Positions 35,453 to 49,400 are shown, counted from the first letter of the stretch. The stretch is DNA of 64,000 nt from Toxoplasma gondii ME49 (GCF_000006565.2 NC_031474.1:2763662-2827661), one strand, 5' to 3'. Numbers and translations are program-made. The notes: generated by a model from the sequence alone, not told the origin.

Positions 35453-38400
35453 GGTTGCAGAGCCACAAAACACACTTGGCTTAGTAGGCGCAGATGATGA
35501 TGGGTTTGAGCGGCATTAGTATCGCTTCGTAATAATGTCCAAAATCAGTGTTTACGCGGTCCTTTGCAAATACATAGTATATTTCGCAAGACGCGCCCTT
35601 GATTTCAACTTCACAGGGTTTTCACTGGCATTGAAAACAAAGTAGAAACAAATTGGTCCAATTGTACTGACAACAAAGGACAATCCTTGGTCCTCATGCT
35701 ATACAATAACTGCCTGCATAAAAGAGACCTGGTCAGCCAAAGCATGCATTCGTTTGCAAGAATGAAGAGCCCTAAGTGCTCCCTAGTATGTGATGCCGGA
35801 ACTGCACAAAAGACGAGAGGGGGATACTTCGCTCCTCAGCATCGATCTATGGATGTACGAGTGAAAAAAACAGGAAAACAACTGCCATCATGCTTGACCA
35901 CCTATCGACTGGCACCGGCGGGTTCAGCTCGGAGGTGATCTTGTCAACAGGGGCAAAAGGTACACCAGCTGGCTGAATAATCCGTTTCATTGACAGCGGT
36001 TGGCGGCGGTTGGCCTTGCAAGACTATGCAATTCTCGCTAAGAATGGGGGAGCTAGAACACAGATGCACGCACTTGCAGACATTGGGGGAAGTTGCTTGA
36101 AGGAAACCCTCACTCAAGATCCACCTTCAGCTACTATTTTTCTTGCTGCTTGTATCAAACTGGGGCACCAAAAAACAGTGGTTGACAGAGAAACCTCTGC
36201 TTTCCGCTGCTCCTTTGGTCCAAACCGTCTACTGTGGTATAATTGTCGAGTGGAAACAGCGACACGGAGGTCTCTGACTAGAGGAGACCCCTTTCTTTTT
36301 ATTACGACTCATCTTTACCGGCTGACTTTTCCAAGTCCGTGTACAGGCACATTTCGTATTCAATACGCTCTGTGTAAGCCAGCATTACACCTCCGCAGCA
36401 TGAGCAAATCGCGCCCCGTACGCTGCCAGTTCAAAAGGCGATCTTTCACAACGCCATTTTCTGCAGGGAGGAAGAAAAGGATGGGCACAAACCACGGCGG
36501 GGAAAATGGAAACAAAGCAGATTATTGACGCAACAATGGGCAGTGTCTTTTCATTCCGAAACAATAAGGTGGAGCAAGCAGAAAAAGGGGACAGGTGATC
36601 CCCGACCTGCTCCGAACATGCGCGCTCTGGGAGGAGGAGCGTCGCGGCCAGAAAACTGTACATCATTTTCGGCGCGAACTACAACGAATGACGTACATTG
36701 GGAGATTCATCGACACTGTGGAACCAAATATGACAAGAACAGGAGATGGAACAGATTCACTGGAGCCGTGTTCTCGACTGACAAGGCTTTACCGCGTAAC
36801 TCCTCCGGCATGACATTCAAAAATCGGATGTGTTGGTCGACGAAAAATAAGATTCATCGCTTAATGACGGTCAAACATTGTAGGGACACTCCGGTGCGGT
36901 TTTCACACGAAGCTCTCGTGGTCTAATTACGTTCAGCACGATTGCTGTAGCACCGATCCATGCAGCATTTCAGTTGGATCATAGCAGAGGGTTGGGTGCT
37001 CTATGCATGTTGCTTAGCAGTTCACTAGGCGTCCTGTACACCCTCATACTGTTATTTTCGCATGCAATTCAGACTACGTCCATGTTTTATACATGCCACA
37101 GATAATATCGTTTTCAGAACGCACTGCATCACAAGCGGTTGATTTTGTAGATCGCCTGCCTTTGCCAAAAGGCTTCCACTATGATAGATTATGTAGACCA
37201 CAGATTCACTCGCAGGCTCGCAGTCTAATGCGTGCTGACGTCGAAACCAGCGACGGGTGCGGCACAGGATGACCACAGCGCACTGTAAAGGGGGTACCAG
37301 GACGAACCGCGGGCGATATAGTGCCTCATCGAAGTGCTTCAGACTCAACTATATGAAGTGAAATGCCCCCAACGCAAGTACAGGCCATCGTCTCAACCAA
37401 GCTGCAAAGCAATGTTTACCGCGTGTTTGTAAACACAACATACTAAACGGAGAATAAAGGGTTTCTCATCGGGGCAACCTACAGGATAAGCGTCTGTGTG
37501 AGTATAGAGGAATACCTGCATGTAATCCGTACACTGGAGGCAGGTGTCTACATACTTGGTATGCAACACATTTATGGATTTCCGTATATTAACAACTAAC
37601 TGCATTTCATCTTTTCTGTTGATACCAGCTGGAAAATCCCGCTGGTGCGTCGCATGCTCTAAAAGTCAGTAGCCATCTTTCGCCACAGCGAGAGAGTGAC
37701 AAAATGTCGGAGAAGTCTCGGTTCTGCCACCTCAGGTGTTTGAACCTCTGACAGACTGTCGTGAACCACCGCTAGAACACCGGTCGCACATCGTGTAGAT
37801 GTCAGGAGCTAGTGCTTGATAACTCAATGTTCCAATGAAATCAATGATGAGTCGAGATTTCCTACGAGACACTTCTGCTGTCGCAACGCCTATTTCCCCT
37901 GCGACTGCAAATTCTGAAGCTGTCGGTTCGTGCACCGGTGCATCTACGTCCAAGAACAACGATTTTCGTTTAGATGCTACCGCCGTCTCCTATGCTATTT
38001 CAAAAGCCCCTGCTGATCTGTCTTAAGTTCCGTTCAGGTTGTATACGACACTATGTCGCTATATAATTTCAAAGAAGCTCGAAAATCGGGTTGTTTCAAG
38101 GTGTTGCATGGTGTAACTTTCACACGTCGTAGTGTGCCACATGATACGACGGAGCTAGAAAGGCATAGCTACTGTGTTAAGGAGCAGCGGACGTGCTGCA
38201 CACATTGAATCCGCTCTACTGAGTAGATGTCCCATCGCCAGAACTTATCCACTGCGCCGCACGTAGTGGATGGGATAGTGTGTCCAAGGCAGAAGAAGTA
38301 TACCATTTACAGCGTCCTATGGAAATGAAGTGTTCAACAGCCACGCAGCGGCCGACCTCAAGTCTACGGAGACGCCGAGTACCAGGAAACCACCCACGTA

Positions 38401-39020
38401 AACCTGTCCCTTCCGAATTGCATTCATATGGAGATCTTTTCAATTATTAACGCTGAAAACATCGCACCTGTTGGCGAGGGTAGCGTTCAGCAGTGCTCGG
38501 ACCCTGCTGGATGGCGTGCATGCAACCGGGCATGCAATCATTCAGACCGTACGCACTTCAGCGGTTTTTAAAAACAACAAGAATGTCACGCGTGGAAACT
38601 TGATGGGCAGTTTCGGTGATAAAATTTGATTCATATGCCCTATCGGATGGGGCGGAACCTTCAGCAAGGCAGTGATGTTCCTCAGCACTGTCAAAAAGCA
38701 CGCGAGCCTACGCGAAGGCCGTCCGGTGCATGCGAGCTGAAAGTTTTCAGAGGCCCGCATTGGAGTCCACTCTCAAGCCATTTCACAGGATCATGGAGTG
38801 CTTCTGTTCTTCCCACTCCCAAAGCACAGAACACAGCTGTATGGTAGTCGCGATACTGGCATTTCCGCGGAAGGTGCCTGTTCCATTTGTCTACTAGCCG
38901 GTGTTGGTCCCTCAGTCGTGGCTCTACAATCGTGTCCCTCGAAAGTTGCTGGCAATTTTGGTCTTCCTATGTAGCCATTTTACTCAACATCATTTCGTGC
39001 TGTCTTCATCAATAGTAAAG
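35453..39020. other. Divergent intergenic region between dynein and GEMIN2
   Basis: About 3.6 kb separates the dynein start codon from the GEMIN2 start codon, which point away from each other, so both promoters should lie here. Several frames of 60-170 codons exist (for example 36010-36528, +), but none shows splice-supported extension or family similarity. I see no RNA gene, no microsatellite and no clear repeat apart from a short doubled ggttggcggc at about 36000. Confidence 0.6.
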
Positions 39021-41207
39021 ATGAATGCATCAGAGCAAGTACCAGGAGTCTCAGTCCCCGATGACGGGTGGGAGGACTCGCTCCTTCCCCAGCAGGTTCT
39101 GCCGGTGGCCAGTTCCAGCGCCGCCTTGGACGCCTTCTGTGACGCAACCGAAGTTGTTGCAGCAGCTTCCAGTGCAGTGGATGCATGCGGAGATGCTGAA
39201 GCTAGTTGTGAGTTGCTTCAACCGCTCGCGGAAGCCTACCTGCTTGCTGTTCGAAACGAGGCCCGCCGCTTGCCAAAGATTGTTTCCGCCTCCGTCAAGG
39301 GGCGAACCGCTCCCAGCAAAGATAGTATGGAAACTATCTTCCCCTGTTCTGAGGGAATGGACCGTCTCCTTCACGATCCATTCAAGTTGCAAGAGAAGGC
39401 GTCGTCTCCCGTGCCACATGTGTCAGACACTAGGGTTTCGCAGAGGACTGCTAGCCAGTTGAATTATGACGCTGCTGGAGCCAACGGCATCCCATCTTGT
39501 CAGCAGCCACCCACAGAATCGAATCGTACGGAAGCGTGCAGCTCTTACAGCAGTCAGGGTGAAGGTGTGAAAGACACTGATGAAGCCACTGCTGTAGTTT
39601 ACCAGCTTGCAGATAAACAGACTTGTTCTTCGGAAATACCTAGGGGGCCTACCGAGCAGTCGGATGAGTGTAGTCCTCTACCATTAGAGTATCGAGCAAG
39701 TAGTTGCAAGATCGCATCACGATATACTCCTAGTGAAGGTGCATGCACGCCAGACTGTCCTACGTCGGATGCCGATTCAGAAGATGTGGACGCTGGCGAT
39801 AAGTCGTACGTGCACAGGCTCCTCGTTCTTGATAAGAGACGGCGTGCGGCCAGGCTATCAGGGACAGCTCCTTCATCAGAATGGTTGAAGAAGTCGCTGT
39901 CAGAGTTCAGAAAGTTGCGCGACTGTCTGTCACACGAGCAGGCAACACTGGTCCAAGCAGCGTCATCGCCGCATACGATTGACCGCTATCGAAACTGGAA
40001 CGAAAGGGAATGGCGTTTGTATTGCCGGTGCTATCCTCCTTCATCGGAAGTCCTGGCCGCGTGTGACAGTGTCACACTCTGTCGACTTCTCTTTCTCTTG
40101 GCTGAGGATATATCATTGCAGCACCGGACAGTTATTCGGCATCAGGGCCAGACACCAACCAGTAAAACAGATCCGGATGCGACTCTGCCCCAACCGGAGG
40201 CGGGCCGGAGTCAGGAGGTGCCTTGCTCGTGCTGCCGCCTTTCATGTTGTCATGTAACACTGCAGCAAGCGAGCTGGTTATTTGGAGTGTTTCTGTTTTT
40301 GGACGAACTACAGGTGAGTCGATTGTCTTGTTGATGCTATGCTCCTTCATCTGAAGTCCTGGCCGCGTGTGACAGTGTCACACTCTGTCGACTTCTCTTT
40401 CTCTTGGCTGAGGATATATCATTGCAGCACCGGACAGTTATTCGGCATCAGGGCCAGACACCGACCAGTAAAACAGATCCGGGTGCGACTCTGCCCCAAC
40501 CGGAGGCGGGCCGGAGTCAGGAGGTGCCTTGCTCGTGCTGCCGCCTTTCATGTCGTGTAACATTGCAGCAAACGAGAGGAAAGGAATTGAGGCTTTGGCT
40601 TGTGTTATGCCGCAACTGGCTGTCCCACAGCTTCCCTTTTTGGCATTATCGCGCGGTCGCTGTCTGGTGTAGGTGCAAAGATGCGGCGGTAGAAGGCACG
40701 CAGAGTGAATTCCCTGATGAGTTTCTTGATAAGGTGTTCCCATCTAGGCTGGTTTGTCGTGCATTTAGAACTGTATGATTCTTCTACTAACCCAAGGGGT
40801 GCAACTTCCACTGACCAAAAGGACTACTATTTTTCCATCGATGACCTACAAACGCTCATATATTTTGGTCACAAATCAGTGACTTCCAGGCACTAACACA
40901 AAGCAGCTACGTAGGAACGAGTTGGTTTTGTTTTGTTATTTATTTTCAGGCCATGGACGCGGACGTTGCCTTCTGTATCCAGAGTTTGAGGCGTGAGTGT
41001 GAGAGTGCACGTCGAAAGCTTGTTCGCCATTCCAAATCACACATGGGAGTGGTCCCAAACGCAGAAGCTAACCGTCCAACAACAAAAGGTGAAATCACGG
41101 CAGAGGCAACTCAAGAGACTGCTGCCACTGGCCAATCTGAACGACACCTCCTGGCGGCTTTGGACATACTTATCCTAATCATCGGAGGGTTTTTCAACCA
41201 GAAGTGA
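39021..41207 (+). CDS. GEMIN2: GEMIN2/SIP1-like SMN-complex protein
   Basis: GEMIN2 helps load Sm proteins on spliceosomal snRNAs as partner of SMN. Two exons, 39021-40313 and 40950-41207, join in phase 0 and give about 516 residues, longer than animal GEMIN2 (about 280). The first 270 residues are an acidic, Ser/Cys-rich extension without clear homology. The SIP1 domain follows: YVHRLLVLDKRRRAARLSG, then a long helix with SEWLKKSLSEFRKLRDCL, then NEREWRLYC, ASWLFGVFLFLDELQ across the splice, and the C-terminal ALDILILIIGGFFNQK. These match the family's W...FC, WLYALL.CLD and LN.LI......FQ blocks. I chose the ATG at 39021 (aaagATGA) over the open frame upstream, which has no ATG. The intron holds a copy of part of exon 1. 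Confidence 0.78.
40030..40273 (+). repeat. Tandem duplication of GEMIN2 exon sequence, copy 1
   Basis: This 244-base stretch of exon 1 recurs 306 bases downstream, beginning gctatcctccttcatc here and gctatgctccttcatc there. It encodes the segment from CYPPSSEVLAACD to VTLQQAS of the GEMIN2-like protein. Confidence 0.95.
40336..40576 (+). repeat. Tandem duplication of GEMIN2 exon sequence, copy 2 (intronic)
   Basis: This copy matches 40030-40273 with about seven substitutions and one three-base deletion (roughly 97 % identity by eye). It lies inside the predicted intron 40314-40949. Its frame is still open and the indel is a multiple of three. It lacks the downstream part (WLFGVFLF) that the functional exon needs. 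Confidence 0.95.
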
Positions 41208-41883
41208 CTCTACGGGTGGGCTAAGCGCTCATTTTATGCTGGCGGCTGACTGTAAGGCTGGCGAAGAACGTGATTGAGCATGTGCTACGTTTTCCCGTCT
41301 TTTCAAGAGAACGAGAATCCGCTGTTTTGTTAGTCTGCTTGCAGACCAGTGACGGAACTTAAGTTGTCCTGGCTACTATAAGGAGCCGTGTGCTCGACTC
41401 ATGTTGTCCTGTGGACACTATGTAGGTACCATGCCCGGAAACATTGAAAACACGACCGTCACAAATGCTGTTATGGACACCTTAGCGGTAACATAAACCT
41501 ATTTAGTTTCCCGGGGACAAGCTCTCGGAGCGTTCACAGAAGAGAGTCACTATCAGCTACCGAGTTATGAAGGGTGCCCTGCATGCCTCGAAGCAAGCAT
41601 AGCCAGTAGATTGTTCGTGATTCGACAGTTCAGGTGAGGCCCAGCATGTGAGAGAGCAAACGGTTACTAACTGTCAGATTGCGGTACGGAATCATCGACG
41701 CCGCAAATCAGATTTCGTTTGCCGTTAAGGCATTCGGTGGTGGGGATGTGTCCCGTGCTACAGAAAGCAGCTGCCGCCGCTCTTCCGCCGATATTTTGAC
41801 TTGAAAGGCGGAATCAGTAACGAGCTGAGGAGACAAACATGACACGAAAAACTGAGTATAGTAGCACTTCATATGCAGTAGAC
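41208..41883. other. Convergent intergenic region
   Basis: This sequence lies between the stop codons of GEMIN2 and citrate synthase and must contain both 3' ends. I see no coding signal or repeat. Confidence 0.6.
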
Positions 41884-44800
41884 TTACGTTTGTAGGCAGT
41901 TTTTGATATGCCAGATTCTGCTTTTAAGTTTGGCAACCACTCCACAGTGCCAAGGTTTCTTTAAGCCCATCACGCTGACCTCTTGCCGTTCTTCGATGGG
42001 AGGTACTTCGCTTCGGAGGCCGTGCCCTAAGTACACCTGGAAGGGCCTTGCAATACGATTCTCCGGATCGTTTATGAACTCGTTGAAATGGGCGGTCCAG
42101 CCAGCTGTTCGCGGAATGGCGAAGAGCAAAGGGAAAAAGTCTATAGGGAAGCCCATTGCTTTGTAAATAATGCCGCTGTAGAAGTCGACGTTTGGGTATA
42201 GACGTCGCGTAGTAAAGTAAGGGTCCTGGAGCGCAAAGAGGGTCGCGTAGGCGTCTACGCAGTATTTCGAGTGCCATCCCAGCATTCGTGACCATATTGC
42301 TGCTGAGTGCATTTGGGAGTGTTTGTGATCGTGGTGAATATAAGGCTAGATTACAGTGTTGATAGCGTACGCATACCTTCATGGCCACGCGTTCGAGTTC
42401 TCGAGCAACCTCAATAAGCGGCGAGTCTCCGACGACTTTGAAAACTAGTTCCGCCACTTGACGGATGATGTTCGCTCTCGGGTCATAGCTTTTATAAACT
42501 CGATGCCCGAAACCCATGAGTTTCTCCTGTTCAAATAAAGCACGACCGGTTGCGTGTGGTTTGCGGGCATCGTCATTGCTGTGAAACTCTCCACCGGTGA
42601 GGGAAGGCACTTGAGGTGTCAGCTCACCTTTCTATCTTTTACCATTGCAATGAATTCCGGTACGGCTCCGATTGTTTTAATGCGTTCCAGCATGCGCACC
42701 ACAGCCTCGTTTGCTCCCTGAATGTGTGACCGTCGTTACAAGGCGTACAATTGACTCAGCATGAACCCTCGATGGCGACTTTACAACACGCATTTGCCAG
42801 CATGTCTATCTGGAGAGAAAAACTACCTCAAGGCCTCCAATAATATGGTGCTTCGAAAGGCACGTGCCTGTAGTGAGAGTTTAACAATGCTAACAACCGA
42901 TAGTCTGTTGGTATTCAACACATTCCCTACTGCAGCACCTTACTCCATGACGTGGCCCATAGAGCGCTCCAGTTGCAGCTGCCATCGAGGTGTAGATGTC
43001 GGCATTTGAAGAGGCCACATGGCGAGCAGCCGCGGTACTACAGTTCAGTTCGTGATCCGCATGGAGGATAAATAAAATATCCAAGGCCTGCGAAGAAGAG
43101 GGTGTACAGCGACGGTGTTACGGAAATGGTGATAGAACTGTCGTGCGACGGGCCGACACAGTTGGTACCTGGACCATAGCTTCAACAAACTGAATCGTAA
43201 TATACGAGAAGACGCGAACTGCACGTAAACGCATCTTTTTCATGGGCGATCTACGGCAGTGACAAGAACATGAAAAAGGAAAGCTGCATTGTATTACGTT
43301 GCTCCTGACAGGAGTAAATGGTTGTGCAGGATTATCATCTCTCTTGTTCCACGCTGCTTTTCCAACACCAACGTGGTTGGAATTTTCAGTACAAAATCAG
43401 GAATCATGCACTTATCCTCACCTTGACGAGCACTGGATGAGAATAGCATGCACTATCACCTCGTCTGTCCATCATAGCCATGAAGCTCGCTGTGAAACCG
43501 AGCTTGGGATCAGGATTGACAAGCTGTAGCCCTTGCCGATGCCTGAAGTGTGCATCATCACAATAACGAACATGCCTTAATCAAGATATGGAGATGGGTG
43601 GCCATTTGTGAGGAGGCCGTTCGTGGTTCCACAGATTCAATCGGACTTTAAAAACTAACAAAACGTGCTCGTGATGGCAACAGATTGCCGAGGAAATCAA
43701 GGCAAGGCCTGTATTTATGACATTCAGTGAAACGGCTGGTTCTTTGAGGCGTTCGCTGAGCAAGTACCGTTGGATGTTCGCTGCAATAGCGGGCATCATT
43801 GCCAGAACCTTAAGTAAATGCTTGTTCCTGACAAGGACATCTTTGTAGACAGTTTGACCGGCGATACAGGGATTGGCTTCTGGAAATAAGGTCCCCGCAG
43901 CAGCCAAGCACGACATCAGCATGCCCATAGGATGTGCATCCGGTCGAAAGGTTTTAATCAGCCCTGCAACCGTACCAACAAAGTGAGCGGGATACGAGCA
44001 GTCTATAACAAAAATGGCAACGGATTCTTCCAATAAATCCACTTCGCTTCAGAGGAGCTCCTATCTTTTAGTGGACCCGGTTGGCGGCAGGAAACGTTTG
44101 CCCCATGCTGGCAAGACAACCCTTACAAACAGCATGACGTACGTCTCAAATCTGTGGGAATGTCCGCTAGTCTCCTAAGCGTTGCGGTGTATGACGCCAG
44201 TTGGGAAGCAGAGGGAAGCTCTCCATACATTAACAGAAAAGCACATTCTTCAAAACATACTTTCTCTGCCAATGTCTCGATAGGGTATCCGCGATATCTA
44301 CGATGACAGACGCAACACAAGCACATCAACTCATCCAAAACTATCTCTGATCCCTCCCATGGGACCAGCACTGCAGAGCCGATGCATTCAGTATGCCTTT
44401 ACCTGAGAATGCCTTTTGCTCCGTCAATGTAAGTTATTCGCGAGCTACAAACACAAGTGTTCATTTGGCCCGGGTCGTAGATGCGCAACGATGGGCCACC
44501 GGGTACTCGGATCTTTCCAAAGTCTTTCGCTTGGACAGTGTCGTTTTGTATGGATAGAGTGTATTCATTCCCTTGAGCAAAACGCACAATCGCGCCAATC
44601 CACCATAAAGAAGATCATCTCTCACCCGTTCGTCAGTTTGAGCCTGAATGGCTGTGCCACGAACACTGCGTGACGGAACTGATTTTTTGCCATAACCGGT
44701 AAAACGAATTCAGTTTCTGTCTGTGCACAATTACTGCAATCTCACCAGTCCTTTCATCGACAACGATTAATATGTCTTTCGAAGAGGCGGCGACAGTTTT

Positions 44801-44887
44801 TCTACGTTTCTCCTGACCTTCGGAATTGTCTGCGGTGTTGGCTCCGGGTGGACGCAGGTGTGCATTGATCACACTGAGGCGATTCAT
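41884..44887 (-). CDS. CS: Citrate synthase, bacterial type, 9 exons
   Basis: The enzyme condenses oxaloacetate with acetyl-CoA to citrate, the entry step of the mitochondrial TCA cycle. Exons in coding order: 44746-44887, 44403-44571, 44143-44297, 43722-43963, 43422-43523, 42944-43087, 42628-42717, 42377-42526, 41884-42225; all phases agree and give 511 residues. Blocks seen: [51 protein letters not shown] (first catalytic His region), [17 protein letters not shown] (second His), YPNVDFYSG (Asp). The MGFGHRVYK form is the bacterial type II kind rather than the classic eukaryotic GYGHAVLR. The donor of 43722-43963 is AAT|gtcata, weak but fixed by phase. About 32 residues follow the usual RPFQVYLG end. 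An upstream exon with a targeting peptide is possible: the frame stays open 5' of the ATG to a ctcag acceptor near 44925. Methylcitrate synthase is the alternative. Confidence 0.92.
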
Positions 44888-46422
44888 GGTCAAAAGAGAA
44901 ATGCTGATGGGAGGCCTTGCCTGAGCATCAAGTGGTGAACGACGTGTTTATTGAAGGCCCAAATACAGACATGAAGCCAAGAACGGCAGTGAGGAGGACT
45001 GATCGGTAAGCCACAAAAGCTCTCAAGGACTCTGCGTTCAAATCTGCCAGAAAAAGAGGATACTACTCATGGTGATACCATAATTTTGCTCGGGCACTGG
45101 ACAACCCCGGCCGGCATCGGCATGCGGCCGCTTAACAGACCACGCTTGTACATGCGTGCCCGCATCCCTGTGTCTTTCGGGAAATATAATTGTTTTTGGC
45201 GACCCTTCCGTAGTCATAAGAGTAAACTATGAGGGCTTGATCGTAAAACAAATGAAACCTGACACGACGGCTCAGTTTCTAGTAGGTGTTTCTTCTGAGG
45301 AATCGGGACGTCCATTCGATTCGACACAGGTGTAATCGCCACACAGATTAGGTACATTGTACTATGTTCTCGTGCCCGCTACTTGCCGCCTAGCGCAAGC
45401 GTGTCGATCTTTCTCTGTGCACTGTCGTTCAGCAGTACCAGCTACCCGCCCTTTAAAGTGTACTATTTCACTTTATCCCACGTGGAGGCCGTTGTATCCT
45501 GCTGTCTTGTGGTGATTCTACATGAAACGTTTTGTATATTTAGTTACTCACTATGAAAGGAGATCTGCGACGCAGTAAATCATTTTTAGCTTAATGAGAG
45601 TCTTGTCTGATTCGCGCATAGATGTCATGTCAGCAAATCTGGATCGGGTGGCACACAGGTTGAACAGATGGAAAAACGTGGGACCAGTACCACTACACTG
45701 GGATATCCCTACTTGAAAACCGTAAATAAGTTTTGTCTCCGTTGCCTTGAAGAGGCAAGTGTCGCCCGAGATGACCACCAACTTTTTTGGCACATATAGT
45801 TGTGCGTTTAGAAATGTGACCCTCAAGTAAAGGAAATTATGTTGGAACCTAATCGACAACAAACCTGAACAAAGCGCCTGTACTCAGTGTAGATCACAAG
45901 AAGGATAGCTGGCCCGCAAGGGCCTCTCAGCACCACGGGAATCGAACGCTGCTCTTTTGTTTAGTCATCCCATCTGCTTGCGGTAACGAGCTATCTGTGT
46001 TTCTGGTTTTCCAAATACGAAATGAATAGCGTGTGATCATCGTAGCCAGCGAAGGGCCATTCCGTGAAACACGAATCCTCGGCACCTGATCACTCTGCAA
46101 GCACACAAGGCATCACATCTAAATAGTTCGTGGCATACAGTTTTTGGCGCTGTGATGTCCCGCTATGCGTACGCAACTCGGTAACATATTTTTCAACAGT
46201 CTGCCTGGTATGTTGTGAAGTCATCTTGCTTATTGACAGCGCGGCTGTAGTGTAGCTCCACTACGCTCCATCAGCAGCCGGGGATCTCCCGCATATCAGA
46301 GCCGGAAATCGTAGAAACACTCTGAGGAAGATTCAGAAGGCAGAGTTGTATGTTCCAGCTGTTTGTGGTATTTGCGATACCAGAGAAACCTCGTTTGTGC
46401 GCATGCCTTTTCTGTCCCAAAC
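44888..46422. other. Divergent intergenic region
   Basis: This lies between the citrate synthase start and the start of the unknown gene at 46423. A 103-codon minus-strand frame (45551-45862) without an ATG at its head has no recognisable similarity or splice context. A missing first exon of citrate synthase could lie here. Nothing else is recognised. Confidence 0.5.
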
Positions 46423-49400
46423 ATGGCTCATCCACGAAATTTGCACGAACTCAGTCGGAAGTTATGGTACTTGCAAAATCAGCCAGACTTTCATTATGAC
46501 CAAAGTGCTCCGCTGGATGACGAGTTCGAAGAACTGTTCCAACAGGTGAGACGGCATGCATAAATGCACAAACTATATGAATTCAAGCACACCTACTCAG
46601 CCTCACACTGACAATGCTACCGCGAATGTCATGCAGCAGTCGTGCTGTTCCTCGCAACTTCTACCGTCTCGAATGTCTTCGCGTTGTGCGGACGATATGC
46701 CGCCACGCAGCGAACTGGACTACAACTTCGGTGGATACACACAATTCTCGCAACTGGGCTGGCCTTCGCCACGACACCGAATATACGATTCACAGATGAC
46801 CACCGGAATCTCTAGTCCTCTTGCGCTGCCTTCGGACCGTCAGCGGCCATCATTCCAAGAGAACCAGAGAATGCGTGATAATTCCAAGCCCCGAAGGGCC
46901 CACGTCGATACGTCTCCACCTCCTGGGCAACCTCAGCATTCTCAGTTCCGGGCGTCAGGATTCAAGCATGTCGAAAAACTGACGAATTATCCTGAGCGAC
47001 GAAAATCGCCCGTTGGTCTGAACCACTCGCAGCCCACCCTGCGATTTCTGTGCCAACCGAGTTTCCGGAATAGGCGGCTCACGCCACCATCTATTGCTCA
47101 TGATGAAGCGAATGAACGATCACCCGAAAGAGCATGCGAGCGTCAACAATCGCAACAGAGAAAACATCTGTCCAGTGCTTCGTCCAACAAAGTTCTGCCG
47201 CCATCAAAAGTACCTAGCAAAACTACTAGAAGGCAGCAGAAGGTGCATGTCGGTTCGGCGCATGCCAAGAAGGTCGTTGCACGAACTCAAGAGAACAAAA
47301 TAGGGAAGGCCGTACCGGCAAGAACTCAAGTAAGTTCAACTGTAGGGCCTGGTTTCAGTTCGGATAACAGCGGAGTATGCGCAGGTGGTCGATGGGCTCA
47401 TCAAATCCGATAGCTCGGATGTTCTTGAATCTTCTTGCCTTAGGTAGGATTCCATTGAAAGCCGCTGCGGAGTACAAAGTACGATTCCAATAACACCAGG
47501 TCTGGTGATGGAGATCAGTCCGTATACGCCACCGGCTATCGCCCCCTCCGTACTAGCCTCTTGAACGAAAGCCTCCAGAATGATGTCAGAGGATCGCCGA
47601 TTCCATCGTTGTGGGAGTGTAAGAGACTCTGTCGCTCTCTCATATGGTGCACCACCTTAAAATACCTTATAGGCCCATTTTGTCCTCTCGGTACAAAACA
47701 GTTCAGGCATAAGGCGGCACTGCAAAAGCACCTGAAGACAAAATCCTGCTTTGTCAATAAAACAGATGTGACAGACGACAGTTCGGCACATCATCTGACG
47801 GGTTCCACCGGTGAAACGAATTCGACACCTGATCGACGTGGCACAGCGCAGGACGGACAGAGAAAATACTCTAATTCTCAGAGAGCCGTATGCCGCGACG
47901 TTGAAGTTGCAATTGACGTTCACGGGTATACCAGCAAACCGCCACTGCGAACGGAAACAAGTCTCCTGCCGCATCGGCAAGAGCCTTTAGCTGCTGCCAG
48001 CGCTAGGCACCCTTCCTACCTGGCTTTAGCAAGAACATGCAGGCCTTCGAGCATTTCTTGTATTGAACCTGAGTATCTTGTCCGAAGCAACGAAGCGACC
48101 GTCGCGGATGACGGATCACGAAATCAGAGGTCTAACCACACAGGAAGCGAACAGAGTGGTTCATGGCGGGCAACTAACCCAGCAAACGGGTGGGAAAACG
48201 CGACAGCAATGCCAGTCCATAGGTTGGAGGAGCCAGCAAAAACAAGGCATAGCAGCGTTGAGGAAGAGCTTCGACACTCCCTAAGTCAGTTACCAATTGA
48301 GATGCTCCTTCCCTTGATTGCCGAGTTTAAGCCGGAAACTGCACCGGGTGTCCAGGCCCTCTCGTTAAAAGGATTGGATGAACGTCTCGTTATCAGTCTA
48401 TTATGTGAACAAAATGCTTCTTTTCCCGTACAGCCTGTTCATTCATCGGGAGCACGTGCATGCCAACAACACGCCAGGACTCCACTGGATCTCCGTACAT
48501 TCCTTAATGCGGATCCACGCGGGAGTCAGTCCTGCGGGATAGACGAGAACTCCATAGTGTGTTGTTCAGCGACAGATGCGCCTTGCCACCTGCCTGAAAC
48601 ACAAATCGGAGAGAAGCATCATGAATCAGTGGTGCCGAAGGAGTCAGACTTTCCACCAAAACCAGGTCAACTCTCGTACAGAGAGACGCCGTCCACTGTA
48701 AAGTCCCTACTTTTGACCACCGAAGCGCCAGCGGGTGGGATGCGTTGCTCAATGAGGGATCCAACTGCCCCACCGCCGACTCCGGGTAATGAAAAGCAAG
48801 AACTATCAGACAATCTTGGTGATCCGTCTTCTGCCGAATCTTCTTGTTGGACTTCAAGTCACCAGGTGAGTAGGATATTTTCCTCTTGTATCAGCTGTTG
48901 GTCCACTGTTGTCGGCAACAGAATCGCTTGAGCCCTCCACTCACTGGTCTAGCCTCAAAATCATTGGGAAATGGCACAGTTCAAAAGGCGCACGAGGATC
49001 GAATGTGCTATGAGGTCCGAAAGAGGAGAACAATTCCGGCAACTCCGTGTCGAATCAGTCGTGCCTGTCAGATTTCACTCGGTGCTGAACAGCGTACGTG
49101 TCCGTGCATGAGCCTCTGCTGTTACACGAGCACAAAAAGTCTTTCATCAGTAAAGAAGGTCATGCTATCGGTGAAGTGCTACGGAACAGATCGTAAGAAA
49201 ATGCAGCCGAAAATCTCCGGTCAAGCGTCCATTAAAAGGTTCGTCATATCCTTTACCGTGCAGCAGTGATATAAAGGCGATCGTACGATAATTCTTCGGT
49301 GCATTCAGCAAAAACGGACGACCCAAGGGGAAAATCCTTGCCACAAAAGCCAGAGCCTGTGACTCCGTTCTGAAGAACAAAACTACTGAGGCTGTGGTCC

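Noticed and set aside
36010..36528. 172-codon frame in the dynein-GEMIN2 interval
   Set aside because: It has no similarity, no splice-supported neighbours and a composition like the surrounding intergenic DNA.
45895..45975. Possible tRNA on the minus strand (gttcgattccc)
   Set aside because: The T-loop-like word is present, but the T-stem does not pair and no D- or anticodon arm can be drawn.
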